A DNA stretch of 32,401 bases. Origin: Sphingobacteriia bacterium (GTDB lineage Bacteria > Bacteroidota > Bacteroidia > Chitinophagales > Chitinophagaceae). The notes below the pieces were generated by a model. It was not told the DNA's origin, searched no databases, and saw only the letters and a program-made list of their open reading frames with translations. The stretch is from contig CANGTR010000019.1 in NCBI GenBank assembly GCA_947456855.1, positions 1 to 32,401 of the forward strand, given 5' to 3'. Below are positions 24,391 through 31,996 of the stretch, piece after piece. Both the position numbers and the translations under genes were made by a program. Each line of letters starts with the position of its first letter. The stretch's first letter is position 1.

Positions 24391-25167
24391 TTACAAACAA
24401 ATAGTTAATCCATCGTGCGCCAATTGAATATGTTGATCCAATTCGCTATTGATTGTTTTATGCTTACCCAACTGGTGACTAATATGGGTAAAATACACTT
24501 TTGGAATATTCAATTCTTGAGCCAATTCAACGGCTTCGTCTAAAGTAAAATGAGAAATATGTTTTTCTTTTCGCAATGCGTTCAATACCAATACCGATGA
24601 TCCGCGGATTTTTTCTTTCTCCGTTGCTTCAATTTTATTGGCATCAGTGATATAGGTAAAATCTCCAAATCGGAATCCTAAAACAGGCATTTTATGATGC
24701 ATTACTTCTATCGGAATGATTGGTATATCACCAATCATAAAAGGATCCACATCTATAGTAATTAAATCTACATCTGGAACGCCTGGATACTTTTTGTCTC
24801 CAAATGCATAATAATAATCGCGTCGGATAGCTTCTTCGGTTAGTGAATTAGCATATACTTTCATCGACTGCTGAGAAAAAAAATTGAATGCCCTGATATC
24901 ATCTAAACCAGCCAAATGATCTTTGTGCGGATGAGTAAATAAAACAGCATCAAGCTTAGTGGTTTTTGTCCGCAACATTTGATAACGAAAGTCTGGCGTA
25001 GTATCTACAACAAATGTAGTGGAGGGAGAACTCACTAAAATACTACTTCTTAGTCGTTTGTCATTCGAATCTTGAGAATTACAAACATCGCAACTACAAC
25101 CGATCATTGGAATACCCGTACTAGTGCCGGTTCCTAAAAATTGAATGGTAAGTGGAGGATGATTCAC
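24391..25167 (-). CDS. Metallo-beta-lactamase fold hydrolase (PhnP-like)
   Basis: A 258-residue metal-dependent hydrolase. It opens with IQFLGTGTSTGIP, then GCSCDVC (Cys24, Cys26, Cys29), a cysteine cluster also seen in PhnP, then the metal motif HPHKDH (His79, His81, Asp83, His84), ITDANK and THISHQ for the remaining ligands. PhnP hydrolyses cyclic phosphoribosyl phosphate, but no phosphonate genes are nearby, so a cyclic phosphodiesterase or related activity is as far as I can go. The start codon is GTG at 25167; no in-frame ATG precedes the conserved region. It lies 21 bases ahead of the helix-hairpin-helix gene. Confidence 0.87.
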   Translation of the reverse strand: MNHPPLTIQFLGTGTSTGIPMIGCSCDVCNSQDSNDKRLRSSILVSSPSTTFVVDTTPDFRYQMLRTKTTKLDAVLFTHPHKDHLAGLDDIRAFNFFSQQSMKVYANSLTEEAIRRDYYYAFGDKKYPGVPDVDLITIDVDPFMIGDIPIIPIEVMHHKMPVLGFRFGDFTYITDANKIEATEKEKIRGSSVLVLNALRKEKHISHFTLDEAVELAQELNIPKVYFTHISHQLGKHKTINSELDQHIQLAHDGLTICL

Positions 25168-25220
25168 GCTATAAAACTACTTGAAATAGATGAATCTAAA
25201 ATAGTATTTACCGCAAAAAA

Positions 25221-25493
25221 CTATGCTTCTGTAGCGGATTTTTTTACAATATCATCGTAGAGTTTCTGAGACTCATGCGTTAACTTATCAAATTCAATGG
25301 CCAACTGAGGTATAAGTTCCATCAATGTATTGATTCTACCTTCTGTATTGAGAAATTTATTCAACACCACCACTTTTCTAGCTTCGAGTAAACACCAACC
25401 ACTTTGAAATGTACCACGCTCATATCTAACTACATAGCCAGATTCTCCCAAAATATCTTCTAACTTATCAACTACAGATTGTGTATACTTCAT
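25221..25493 (-). CDS. Conserved small protein of unknown function
   Basis: A 90-residue soluble protein, mostly helical at both ends, with a central beta-rich stretch: GYVVRYERGTFQSGWCLLEA, then KVVVLNKFLNTEGRINTLMELIP. I recall very similar short proteins across Bacteroidota, with the RYE-GTF-SG and VVVLNKFLN-EGR patterns kept, but no known function. It has no signal peptide or membrane segment. It lies 113 bases after porX and 53 before the metallo-hydrolase gene on the same strand. A -7-like TAAATTTG lies on the minus strand at 25529-25522, so it probably has its own promoter. Confidence 0.8.
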   Translation of the reverse strand: MKYTQSVVDKLEDILGESGYVVRYERGTFQSGWCLLEARKVVVLNKFLNTEGRINTLMELIPQLAIEFDKLTHESQKLYDDIVKKSATEA

Positions 25494-25521
25494 ACCTTAA
25501 CCCTAGGGCGTTATATTTGAA

Positions 25522-25529
25522 CAAATTTA
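25522..25529 (-). promoter_or_regulatory. Candidate -7 element of the 90-residue protein gene
   Basis: TAAATTTG on the minus strand matches TAnnTTTG and lies 28 bases before the ATG. No TTG element at the standard distance. Confidence 0.4.
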
Positions 25530-25542
25530 AGTTTAGCTTACT

Positions 25543-25567
25543 GGATAAATGGATCCTTTTATCCACA
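25543..25567. other. DnaA-box-like site within an inverted repeat
   Basis: TTATCCACA (25559-25567) is a perfect match to the bacterial DnaA box. GGATAAA (25543-25549) and TTTATCC (25558-25564) are inverse repeats around GGATCC. It lies between porX and the 90-residue gene. One box does not make an origin; a chance or regulatory role is more likely. Confidence 0.35.
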
Positions 25568-25606
25568 AACTGACTATAAAGGGTGGTAAAACCTGCTTTG
25601 GCTTAA

Positions 25607-27166
25607 TTAGCCCTTGGTTTCCATCTTAATTAATGGAACAATCATTTCTTCTAAACTGATTCCTCCGTGTTGAAAACTGTTCTTGTAATAATTCACATAA
25701 TGGTTGTAATTATTGGGATAACATAGAAATCCATCTTCTTTGGCAAAAATAAAAGAAGAATTGATGGTTGGATTGGGCAATCCCGCTTTCAATGGATCTT
25801 TAAATGCCAAAACATCTTTGTCTTCGTAATTCAAATTCCTTCCATGCTTATACCTTAAATTGGTAGTGGTTTGCTTGTCGCCAATTACTTTATGTGGTGT
25901 TTTTACTTTTACACTTCCATGATCTGTACTGAGAATAATTTTAATTTTTTTATCACTTATTTTTTTAAGCGCTTGATGCAGTGGGCTATGTTCAAACCAA
26001 CTTTTTGTTAGGCTTCTATAACTGGCTTCGTCACTTGCCAGTTCCTTCAATACTTCCATCTCAGTTCTGGCATGGCTAAGCATGTCTACAAAATTATAAA
26101 CAATTACATTCAATTGATTGCCGAGTAAATTGTGCACATTGTTTACCAACAGTTGACCATCTTGATGATTTACTATTTTGTGATAGCTCATTTTAATATC
26201 ATCTTTCTTCAACTTCTTTAACAGTGCTTTTAAAAAGTCTTCTTCAAACAAATTTTTTCCACCTTCTTCTTCATCATTTTTCCATTGTTCAGGAAATTTT
26301 TTTGCTATATCTACCGGAAGCATCCCTGCAAAAATGGCGTTCCTGCAGTATTGTGTAGCAGTAGGAAGTATCGAATAAAAAGCATCCTCTTCGGTAATCT
26401 TAAAACTTTCTGCTAGGATTGGTTGAATGGCTTTCCATTGATCTAATCTAAGATTGTCTATCAAAATAAAGAATAAGGGAACGGCTGGTTCTACATGAGG
26501 CAATACTTTAAATTGCATTAATTGATGACTCATTATAGGAGATTCAGCAGAAACAGGATCCATCCAAGATGCATAGTTTTTAGAAACAAATTTTGAAAAA
26601 GCCGCATTGGCTTCTTTTTTTTGTTCATAGAAAATACCGCGCATTTCTGGGCTATCGCTTTTTTCCATTTCCAATTCCCAATAAACCAATTTTTTGTACA
26701 GGTCCATCCATTCTTGGTAATCTGGATTTCCAGATAAGGTCATAAACATTTCACTAAACTGTTGCTGATAAGAACTTGTTGTTTTTTCTGCAACCAATCT
26801 TTTATTGTCAATAATTTTTTTAAGACTTAACAATACTTGATTTGGATTTACCGGCTTTATCAGATAGTCGCTAATTTGACTGCCTATGGCTTCATCCATT
26901 AAATTTTCTGTTTCATTTTTTGTGATCAACACAATTGGTAAATGCTGATGAATGGCTTTCATTCTACTAAGTGTTTCTAAACCAGTAATCCCCGGCATCG
27001 ATTCATCCATTAATACTACATCAACAGCAGCAGTTTTAATGTATTCCAATGCATCAAATCCATTGGTTAATGTATGCACAGCATACCCTTTGCTTTCTAA
27101 AAAGATTTTCTGCGACTGAAGACTTTCAATTTCGTCATCTACCCAGAGTATGTTTGCTATTGCCAT
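25607..27166 (-). CDS. porX: PorX-type response regulator with PglZ/alkaline-phosphatase-like domain
   Basis: From the ATG at 27166 (MAIANILWVDDE; an alternative ATG lies three codons earlier) the product has 519 residues. The receiver domain (1-120) has the acidic pair Asp10-Asp11, phosphoacceptor Asp54 (LMDESMPG), Thr82 and Lys104. A helical linker follows, then an alkaline-phosphatase-like PglZ domain with likely metal ligands Asp237, Thr269/Thr271, Asp361, His365, Asp415-His416 and His500. This architecture is that of PorX, which with the PorY kinase controls type IX secretion in Bacteroidota and whose effector domain was shown to be a zinc phosphodiesterase acting on small nucleotides. 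No PorY lies in the window. Start ahead of a heptamer array. Confidence 0.93.
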   Translation of the reverse strand: MAIANILWVDDEIESLQSQKIFLESKGYAVHTLTNGFDALEYIKTAAVDVVLMDESMPGITGLETLSRMKAIHQHLPIVLITKNETENLMDEAIGSQISDYLIKPVNPNQVLLSLKKIIDNKRLVAEKTTSSYQQQFSEMFMTLSGNPDYQEWMDLYKKLVYWELEMEKSDSPEMRGIFYEQKKEANAAFSKFVSKNYASWMDPVSAESPIMSHQLMQFKVLPHVEPAVPLFFILIDNLRLDQWKAIQPILAESFKITEEDAFYSILPTATQYCRNAIFAGMLPVDIAKKFPEQWKNDEEEGGKNLFEEDFLKALLKKLKKDDIKMSYHKIVNHQDGQLLVNNVHNLLGNQLNVIVYNFVDMLSHARTEMEVLKELASDEASYRSLTKSWFEHSPLHQALKKISDKKIKIILSTDHGSVKVKTPHKVIGDKQTTTNLRYKHGRNLNYEDKDVLAFKDPLKAGLPNPTINSSFIFAKEDGFLCYPNNYNHYVNYYKNSFQHGGISLEEMIVPLIKMETKG

Positions 27167-27196
27167 TTTTAACATTTATTACTCATTACCTTATGA

Positions 27197-27259
27197 GAGA
27201 TATGAGATATGCGATATGAGATATGAGATATGAGATATGAGATATGAGATATGAGATAC
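27197..27259. repeat. Tandem heptamer array (GAGATAT, nine units)
   Basis: Nine consecutive units, all GAGATAT except GCGATAT at 27211-27217 and GAGATAC at the right end. Directly after it comes a second heptamer tract, AATAACT three times (27261-27281) and again at 27283-27289. Together they fill the porX to HD-hydrolase gap from 22 bases ahead of the outer porX start. Confidence 0.93.
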
Positions 27260-27312
27260 CAATAACTAATAACTAATAACTCAATAACTAACACGTTAAA
27301 GCTATTTATAAA

Positions 27313-27341
27313 TTTGGTTCTTTCACAATTTTGTATCTTCA
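27313..27341 (+). promoter_or_regulatory. Promoter of the HD-hydrolase/lpx unit
   Basis: TTTG (27313-27316), 17 bases, then TATCTTCA (27334-27341), a near match to TAnnTTTG. The ATG lies 42 bases beyond. This may drive the whole HD-lpxD-lpxC-lpxA run. Confidence 0.6.
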
Positions 27342-27382
27342 CCCTTCAAACTATTGCCTTGTTTTAACAATTCATCAACAGC

Positions 27383-28597
27383 ATGTCTATAACTAAAAGA
27401 AAAATAATCAATGACCCCGTATATGGTTTTATTACCATCAATGATCCTTTGATATTCTCCATCATCGAGCATCCATACTATCAGCGATTAAGAAGAATTC
27501 AACAAATGGCAATGGCGCAATTGGTATACCCTGGTGCTGTTCATACCAGATTACATCATTCTTTGGGTGCTTATCATTTAATGTGCAGTGCAATAAACGA
27601 ACTAAAAGGCAAAGGTGTTGAGATTTCCTACGAAGAAGAAATTGCTGCAAAAGCAGCCATTTTATTACATGATATTGGGCATGGCCCTTTTTCTCATGCA
27701 TTGGAAGAAGTGCTCATCTTAAATATTAGTCACGAAGATCTTTCATTGCAAATAATGGAAGTAATGAACGAGGCATTAAATGGGCAATTAAATCTTACCA
27801 TTCAATTGTTTACCAATAATTATCCAAAACCTTTTTTACACCAATTGATCAGTGGGCAGCTGGATGTTGACAGAATGGATTATTTAAGCAGAGATAGTTT
27901 TTTCTCAGGAGTAAGTGAAGGCGTAATTGGTTATGATAGAATATTAAAAATGCTGGCGGTTAAAAACAATCAATTGGTTGTAGAAGAAAAAGGCATCTAT
28001 AGTATTGAAAAATTTTTAGTTGCAAGGCGTCAAATGTATTGGCAGGTATACCTTCACAAAACAGTATTGTCTGCCGAAAAAATGCTGGTTAAAATAATGG
28101 AGCGAGTAAGGGAAATTTATCAAAAATCCGACTTGCAGTTAGCAACCTATTCGGCACTGGATTATTTTCTGGGCGATTTTAATGGTAAAATGGATAATGC
28201 TTCTTTGGCTCAGTTTTGTAAATTGGATGATTATGATGTAATTGGAGGAGTAAAAAAATGGGCCAATCATCCAGATCCAATATTGTCTTTGCTTTGTAGT
28301 AGATTTTTGGATAGGAGATTGTACAAATCTAGCATTCAAGCAGAACCATTCTCCGCTGTATTTATTCAAGAAAAACAAAATCAGGCTATCAAACAGTTTG
28401 GAATAAAAGCTGAAGACGTTCATTATCTGTGCTTTACAGGTATTGCAACCAATACACCCTATCAGCAGAAAGAAGAAATGATCAATATATTATACAAGGA
28501 TGGAACTGTTAAAGATATTACCCAAGTAGACAATACATTGATTCATCAAAACCTGTCTACTCAAGTAAAAAAATTCTACATTTGTCTGTTAACTTAA
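27383..28597 (+). CDS. HD-domain phosphohydrolase (SAMHD1/dGTPase-like)
   Basis: A 404-residue metal-dependent phosphohydrolase. The HD core is clear: HTRLHHSLGAYHL (likely metal ligand His59), LLHDIGHGPFSH (His96-Asp97 and the catalytic-type His100/His105) and LDVDRMDYLSRD (Asp163). The order and spacing resemble SAMHD1 and bacterial dNTP triphosphohydrolase-like proteins such as YdhJ, so dNTP or another phosphate ester is the probable substrate. The start residues ITKRKIINDPVYGFITI are typical of this subgroup. It is nine bases ahead of lpxD and likely co-transcribed; a HD gene before lpxD is a recurring arrangement in Bacteroidota as I recall. Confidence 0.9.
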   Translation: MSITKRKIINDPVYGFITINDPLIFSIIEHPYYQRLRRIQQMAMAQLVYPGAVHTRLHHSLGAYHLMCSAINELKGKGVEISYEEEIAAKAAILLHDIGHGPFSHALEEVLILNISHEDLSLQIMEVMNEALNGQLNLTIQLFTNNYPKPFLHQLISGQLDVDRMDYLSRDSFFSGVSEGVIGYDRILKMLAVKNNQLVVEEKGIYSIEKFLVARRQMYWQVYLHKTVLSAEKMLVKIMERVREIYQKSDLQLATYSALDYFLGDFNGKMDNASLAQFCKLDDYDVIGGVKKWANHPDPILSLLCSRFLDRRLYKSSIQAEPFSAVFIQEKQNQAIKQFGIKAEDVHYLCFTGIATNTPYQQKEEMINILYKDGTVKDITQVDNTLIHQNLSTQVKKFYICLLT

Positions 28598-28606
28598 ATA
28601 GCCAAT

Positions 28607-29683
28607 ATGCAATTTACCGCCGCTCAAATAGCCTTGATGATTCAAGGAGAAATAGAAGGAGATGCTTCTGTAGCAATTGCTTCTTTCGGAAAAATTGAAG
28701 AGGCTGTTGAAGGCCAATTGTCTTTTTTGGCGAATCCAAAATATGAAGAATATTTATATACTACAAAGGCTTCCATTATCATCATCAACGATTCATTAGC
28801 ACTCAAATCTTCGATTAATCAAACTATTATTAGGGTAAAAGACGCCTATTCTGCATTTGCCACATTAATGACCAAATACCAAGAAATAGCTGCTCAACAA
28901 TTGCGCGGAATTCAACAACCAAGCTTTATTGCACCAACTGCTCAATTGGGCAACAATGTTTATTTTGGTGCATTTGCTTATGCAGGAGAAAAGGTTATTA
29001 TAGGAAATGACAGTAAAATTTACCCTGGTGTTGTGTTAGGAGATCGAGTTAAAATTGGCGCAAATACAACCATTCATGCTGGTGTAAAAATTTACAATGA
29101 TTGTGTAATTGGAGATCACGTAATTATTCATGCAGGCGCAGTAATTGGAAGTGATGGTTTTGGTTTTGCCCCTCAAGCTGATGGTACTTATAAAAAAGTG
29201 CCGCAACTGGGCAATGTGATTGTGGAGAATCATGTAGAAATAGGTGCAAATACTACCATTGATAGAGCAACAATGGGATCTACGTTGATTAAATCGGGTG
29301 TAAAACTGGATAATTTGGTTCAGGTTGCACACAATGTTGAAATTGGAGAAAATACGGTAATTGCTGCCCAAACAGGTATAAGTGGATCTAGCAAAATAGG
29401 GAAGAATGTTCAAATGGGAGGTCAAACAGGTGTTTCCGGACATATTTCCATTGCAGACGGAAGTAAAATCAATGGAAAAAGCGGTGTAAGTAAAACAATC
29501 AAAGAATCCAATAAATCATTTAATGGCAACCCGGCTTATGATTTTTCAACTTCTAAACGCATCGAAGTCCACACAAGAAACCTTCCGGCTTTGGAAAAAA
29601 GGGTCAAAGAGTTGGAAAAATTGGTTGAACAATTCAATATTGACCGTCTAAAGCCTGATTTAGGTTCAAAAACCAGCCTTTAA
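28607..29683 (+). CDS. lpxD: UDP-3-O-acylglucosamine N-acyltransferase LpxD
   Basis: LpxD adds the second 3-hydroxyacyl chain to the glucosamine nitrogen, the third step of lipid A synthesis. The 358 residues show the N-terminal uridine-binding domain (1-105, with [13 protein letters not shown]), then a left-handed beta-helix of hexapeptide repeats (about 108-310), with catalytic His242 in [10 protein letters not shown], equal to E. coli His239. [19 protein letters not shown] is a family hallmark. A C-terminal helix ([18 protein letters not shown]) closes the trimer. It is nine bases after the HD gene, before lpxC. Confidence 0.97.
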   Translation: MQFTAAQIALMIQGEIEGDASVAIASFGKIEEAVEGQLSFLANPKYEEYLYTTKASIIIINDSLALKSSINQTIIRVKDAYSAFATLMTKYQEIAAQQLRGIQQPSFIAPTAQLGNNVYFGAFAYAGEKVIIGNDSKIYPGVVLGDRVKIGANTTIHAGVKIYNDCVIGDHVIIHAGAVIGSDGFGFAPQADGTYKKVPQLGNVIVENHVEIGANTTIDRATMGSTLIKSGVKLDNLVQVAHNVEIGENTVIAAQTGISGSSKIGKNVQMGGQTGVSGHISIADGSKINGKSGVSKTIKESNKSFNGNPAYDFSTSKRIEVHTRNLPALEKRVKELEKLVEQFNIDRLKPDLGSKTSL

Positions 29684-29686
29684 GCT

Positions 29687-29694
29687 TATTTTTG
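29687..29694 (+). promoter_or_regulatory. Candidate -7 element of lpxC
   Basis: TATTTTTG just after the lpxD stop matches the -7 consensus. A transcript starting near 29701 would include the hairpin and T run at 29714-29736 in its leader. No TTG element at the standard distance upstream. Confidence 0.4.
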
Positions 29695-29713
29695 TTAAAG
29701 TATTAGACCTATA

Positions 29714-29736
29714 GGCAACTTTGGTTGCCCTTTTTT
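29714..29736 (+). terminator. Intrinsic terminator or attenuator between lpxD and lpxC
   Basis: GGCAAC (29714-29719), loop TTTG, GTTGCC (29724-29729), one C and six Ts. It lies 17 bases before the lpxC ATG and just downstream of a candidate promoter, so it may cut read-through from lpxD or attenuate lpxC. Confidence 0.7.
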
Positions 29737-29752
29737 AAATAGAATAATTCAT

Positions 29753-31159
29753 ATGGACATTCATTTCAATCCCGATAAACAGCATACGTTAACCCAATCT
29801 ATCAGCATTAGTGGAACTGGCTTACATACTGGAATTTTAGTGGATATGACTTTAAAACCCGCAAATCCAGGATTTGGTATACAATTTCAAAGAATTGATA
29901 TGCCCAATCAGCCAATTATTAAGGCAGATTGCGATTTAGTTACAGATACCAGCAGAGGAACTACACTACAAATTGGAGATGCAAAAGTAAGTACGGTGGA
30001 GCATGTTTTAGCGGCACTTGTTGGAATGGGAGTAGACAATGTATTGATTGAATTAAATGGACCAGAAATTCCAATCATGGACGGAAGTTCCGCTCCATTT
30101 ATAGAATTGATTGAAAAAATTGGTGTTTTAGAACAAGATGCAACCAAGGCATGGTACAGTATTGATGAAAATATTTACCATTACGATGATAGCAAACGTG
30201 TAGAAATGGTTGCTTTACCTGCAATCGACTACCAATTAACTACTTTGATTGATTTTAATAGCCCTGTTTTAGGCACTCAACATGCAGGACTAAAAACAAT
30301 CAAAGATTTTAAATCGGAAATAGCTCCCTGTAGAACTTTCTGCTTTTTACATGAATTAGAAGCATTGTTAGAAAACGATTTGATTAAGGGTGGAGACATC
30401 AATAATGCAATTGTTGTTGTAGACAAAGCTGTTACCAACGACGAAATGAGTAGGTTGGCCAAAGTATTTAAGCGGGATAAAATAGAAGTAAAAAGCGAAG
30501 GCTATTTAAACAACTTAGAACTCCGTTTTCCAAATGAACCAGCCAGACATAAATTATTAGATGTGGTTGGAGACCTTGCACTTATTGGATACCCGATCAA
30601 AGCAAGAATTATTGCCAACAGACCTGGCCATAGTTCTAATGTAGAATTTGCTAAAAAGATCAAACAGTATATCAAGAAAAACAAACACGTTAAGGATGTT
30701 CCGGTTTATGACCCAACTATGCCGCCTGTTTTTACACTTGAAAAAATAGAAAAAACATTACCGCACAGACACCCTTTTTTATTGGTAGATAAAATCATAG
30801 AATTAACAGATACATATATAGTAGGCATTAAAAATGTTACTTACAATGAATGGTTTTTCCCGGGCCATTTTCCAGGAAATCCTGTTATGCCTGGTGTTTT
30901 ACAAGTAGAAGCATTGGCTCAAACAGGAGGAATTCTTTGTATCAATTCTATGCCCGAAGGACAATACGATACTTATTTCTTAAAAATCGATAATTGTAAA
31001 TTCAAACAAATGGTTAGGCCAGGCGATACCATGGTTTTAAAGATGGAATTCAAAGGTCCGATCAGAAGGGGTATTTGCGAAATGAGAGGAACTGTTTTTG
31101 TAGGAGGTAAAGTAGCAACAGAAGGCGATTTTGTTGCACAAGTTGTAAAACGCCCCTAA
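29753..31159 (+). CDS. lpxC-fabZ: Bifunctional UDP-3-O-acyl-N-acetylglucosamine deacetylase / 3-hydroxyacyl-ACP dehydratase
   Basis: A 468-residue fusion. The LpxC half (1-310) is the zinc deacetylase that commits the cell to lipid A synthesis: His84 in STVEHVLAAL, His266 and Asp270 in ARHKLLD, and His293 in RPGHSSN. The FabZ half (about 322-468) dehydrates 3-hydroxyacyl-ACP in fatty acid synthesis: PHRHPFLLVDK, then catalytic His372 in FPGHFPGNPVMPG and Glu386 in VEALAQ. Both active sites look complete. The fusion is characteristic of Bacteroidota and couples the branch point at which 3-hydroxyacyl-ACP goes either to lipid A or to membrane fatty acids. It is preceded by a terminator-like hairpin. 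Confidence 0.97.
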   Translation: MDIHFNPDKQHTLTQSISISGTGLHTGILVDMTLKPANPGFGIQFQRIDMPNQPIIKADCDLVTDTSRGTTLQIGDAKVSTVEHVLAALVGMGVDNVLIELNGPEIPIMDGSSAPFIELIEKIGVLEQDATKAWYSIDENIYHYDDSKRVEMVALPAIDYQLTTLIDFNSPVLGTQHAGLKTIKDFKSEIAPCRTFCFLHELEALLENDLIKGGDINNAIVVVDKAVTNDEMSRLAKVFKRDKIEVKSEGYLNNLELRFPNEPARHKLLDVVGDLALIGYPIKARIIANRPGHSSNVEFAKKIKQYIKKNKHVKDVPVYDPTMPPVFTLEKIEKTLPHRHPFLLVDKIIELTDTYIVGIKNVTYNEWFFPGHFPGNPVMPGVLQVEALAQTGGILCINSMPEGQYDTYFLKIDNCKFKQMVRPGDTMVLKMEFKGPIRRGICEMRGTVFVGGKVATEGDFVAQVVKRP

Positions 31160-31198
31160 TTTTTTGTAGCACTATTAAAACATTTTGAATCAATCAAT

Positions 31199-31996
31199 AT
31201 GACACATCCTTACACCTATATAGACCCCAATGCAAGAATAGCTCCGAACGTAAAAATTGATCCTTTTACAGTAATTCATGGAGATGTAAAAATTGGTGAA
31301 GGTACTTGGATTGGCAGTAATGTTACCATCATGGACGGAACCAGAATTGGTAAAAATTGCAGGGTATTTCCTGGAGCAGTTTTAGGAGCTATTCCACAAG
31401 ATTTAAAATTTGATGGAGAGAAATCAACAGCAGAGATTGGAGATCATACAACAATAAGAGAATTTGTAACCATTAATAGAGGCACCGAAGACAGAGGTAA
31501 AACAGTTATAGGCAAACATTGTATGATCATGGCATACAGTCATATTGCGCACGATTGTATTGTTGGAGATCATTGCATTTTAAGCAATAGCGTTCAACTT
31601 GCCGGCCATGTTACTATCGGCAATTGGAGTGTTGTTGGAGGTGTTAGTGCAGTTCATCAATTTGTAAATATTGGACAACATTGTTTTGTAGCTGGAGGAA
31701 GTTTAGTGAGTAAAGATATACCGCCTTATATCAAAGCAGTTAGGAATCCACTGAGTTATGGTGGAGTTAACAGTGTTGGTTTAAAGAGAAGAGGATTTTC
31801 TTTGGAACAAATCAACCATATTCTAGATGTTTACAGAACAATATACAATAAAGGTTTTAACACAACACAAGCGCTTGAATACATTGAAGAAGAGTTAAAA
31901 GCCACAGACGAAAGAGATGAAATTGTAACTTTTATAAGAGAAAGTGGCAGAGGCATTATTAAGCGTTTTTCAAAAGGCGCCAATGACGATGAATGA
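31199..31996 (+). CDS. lpxA: UDP-N-acetylglucosamine acyltransferase LpxA
   Basis: LpxA transfers a 3-hydroxyacyl chain to UDP-GlcNAc, the first step of lipid A synthesis. The 265 residues start with hexapeptide repeats (left-handed beta-helix, about 1-185), with catalytic His118 in SHIAHDC, equal to E. coli His125. PQDLKFDGE, FVTINRGTEDRGKT and the C-terminal helical cap starting near GLKRRGFSLEQINHI are family features. The length matches the family. It is 39 bases after lpxC-fabZ and overlaps the next gene by eight bases, so all are read together. Confidence 0.97.
   Translation: MTHPYTYIDPNARIAPNVKIDPFTVIHGDVKIGEGTWIGSNVTIMDGTRIGKNCRVFPGAVLGAIPQDLKFDGEKSTAEIGDHTTIREFVTINRGTEDRGKTVIGKHCMIMAYSHIAHDCIVGDHCILSNSVQLAGHVTIGNWSVVGGVSAVHQFVNIGQHCFVAGGSLVSKDIPPYIKAVRNPLSYGGVNSVGLKRRGFSLEQINHILDVYRTIYNKGFNTTQALEYIEEELKATDERDEIVTFIRESGRGIIKRFSKGANDDE

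Noticed and set aside
25559..25567. Replication origin based on the DnaA box
   Set aside because: Only one perfect box, one weak partner, no dnaA or dnaN gene and no unwinding element.
27197..27289. CRISPR-like array from the regular repeats
   Set aside because: Units are 7 bases with no unique spacers and no cas genes; it is a simple tandem repeat.
28139..29443. Minus-strand frames opposite the HD gene and lpxD
   Set aside because: They are antisense to strongly supported genes and have no family motifs.
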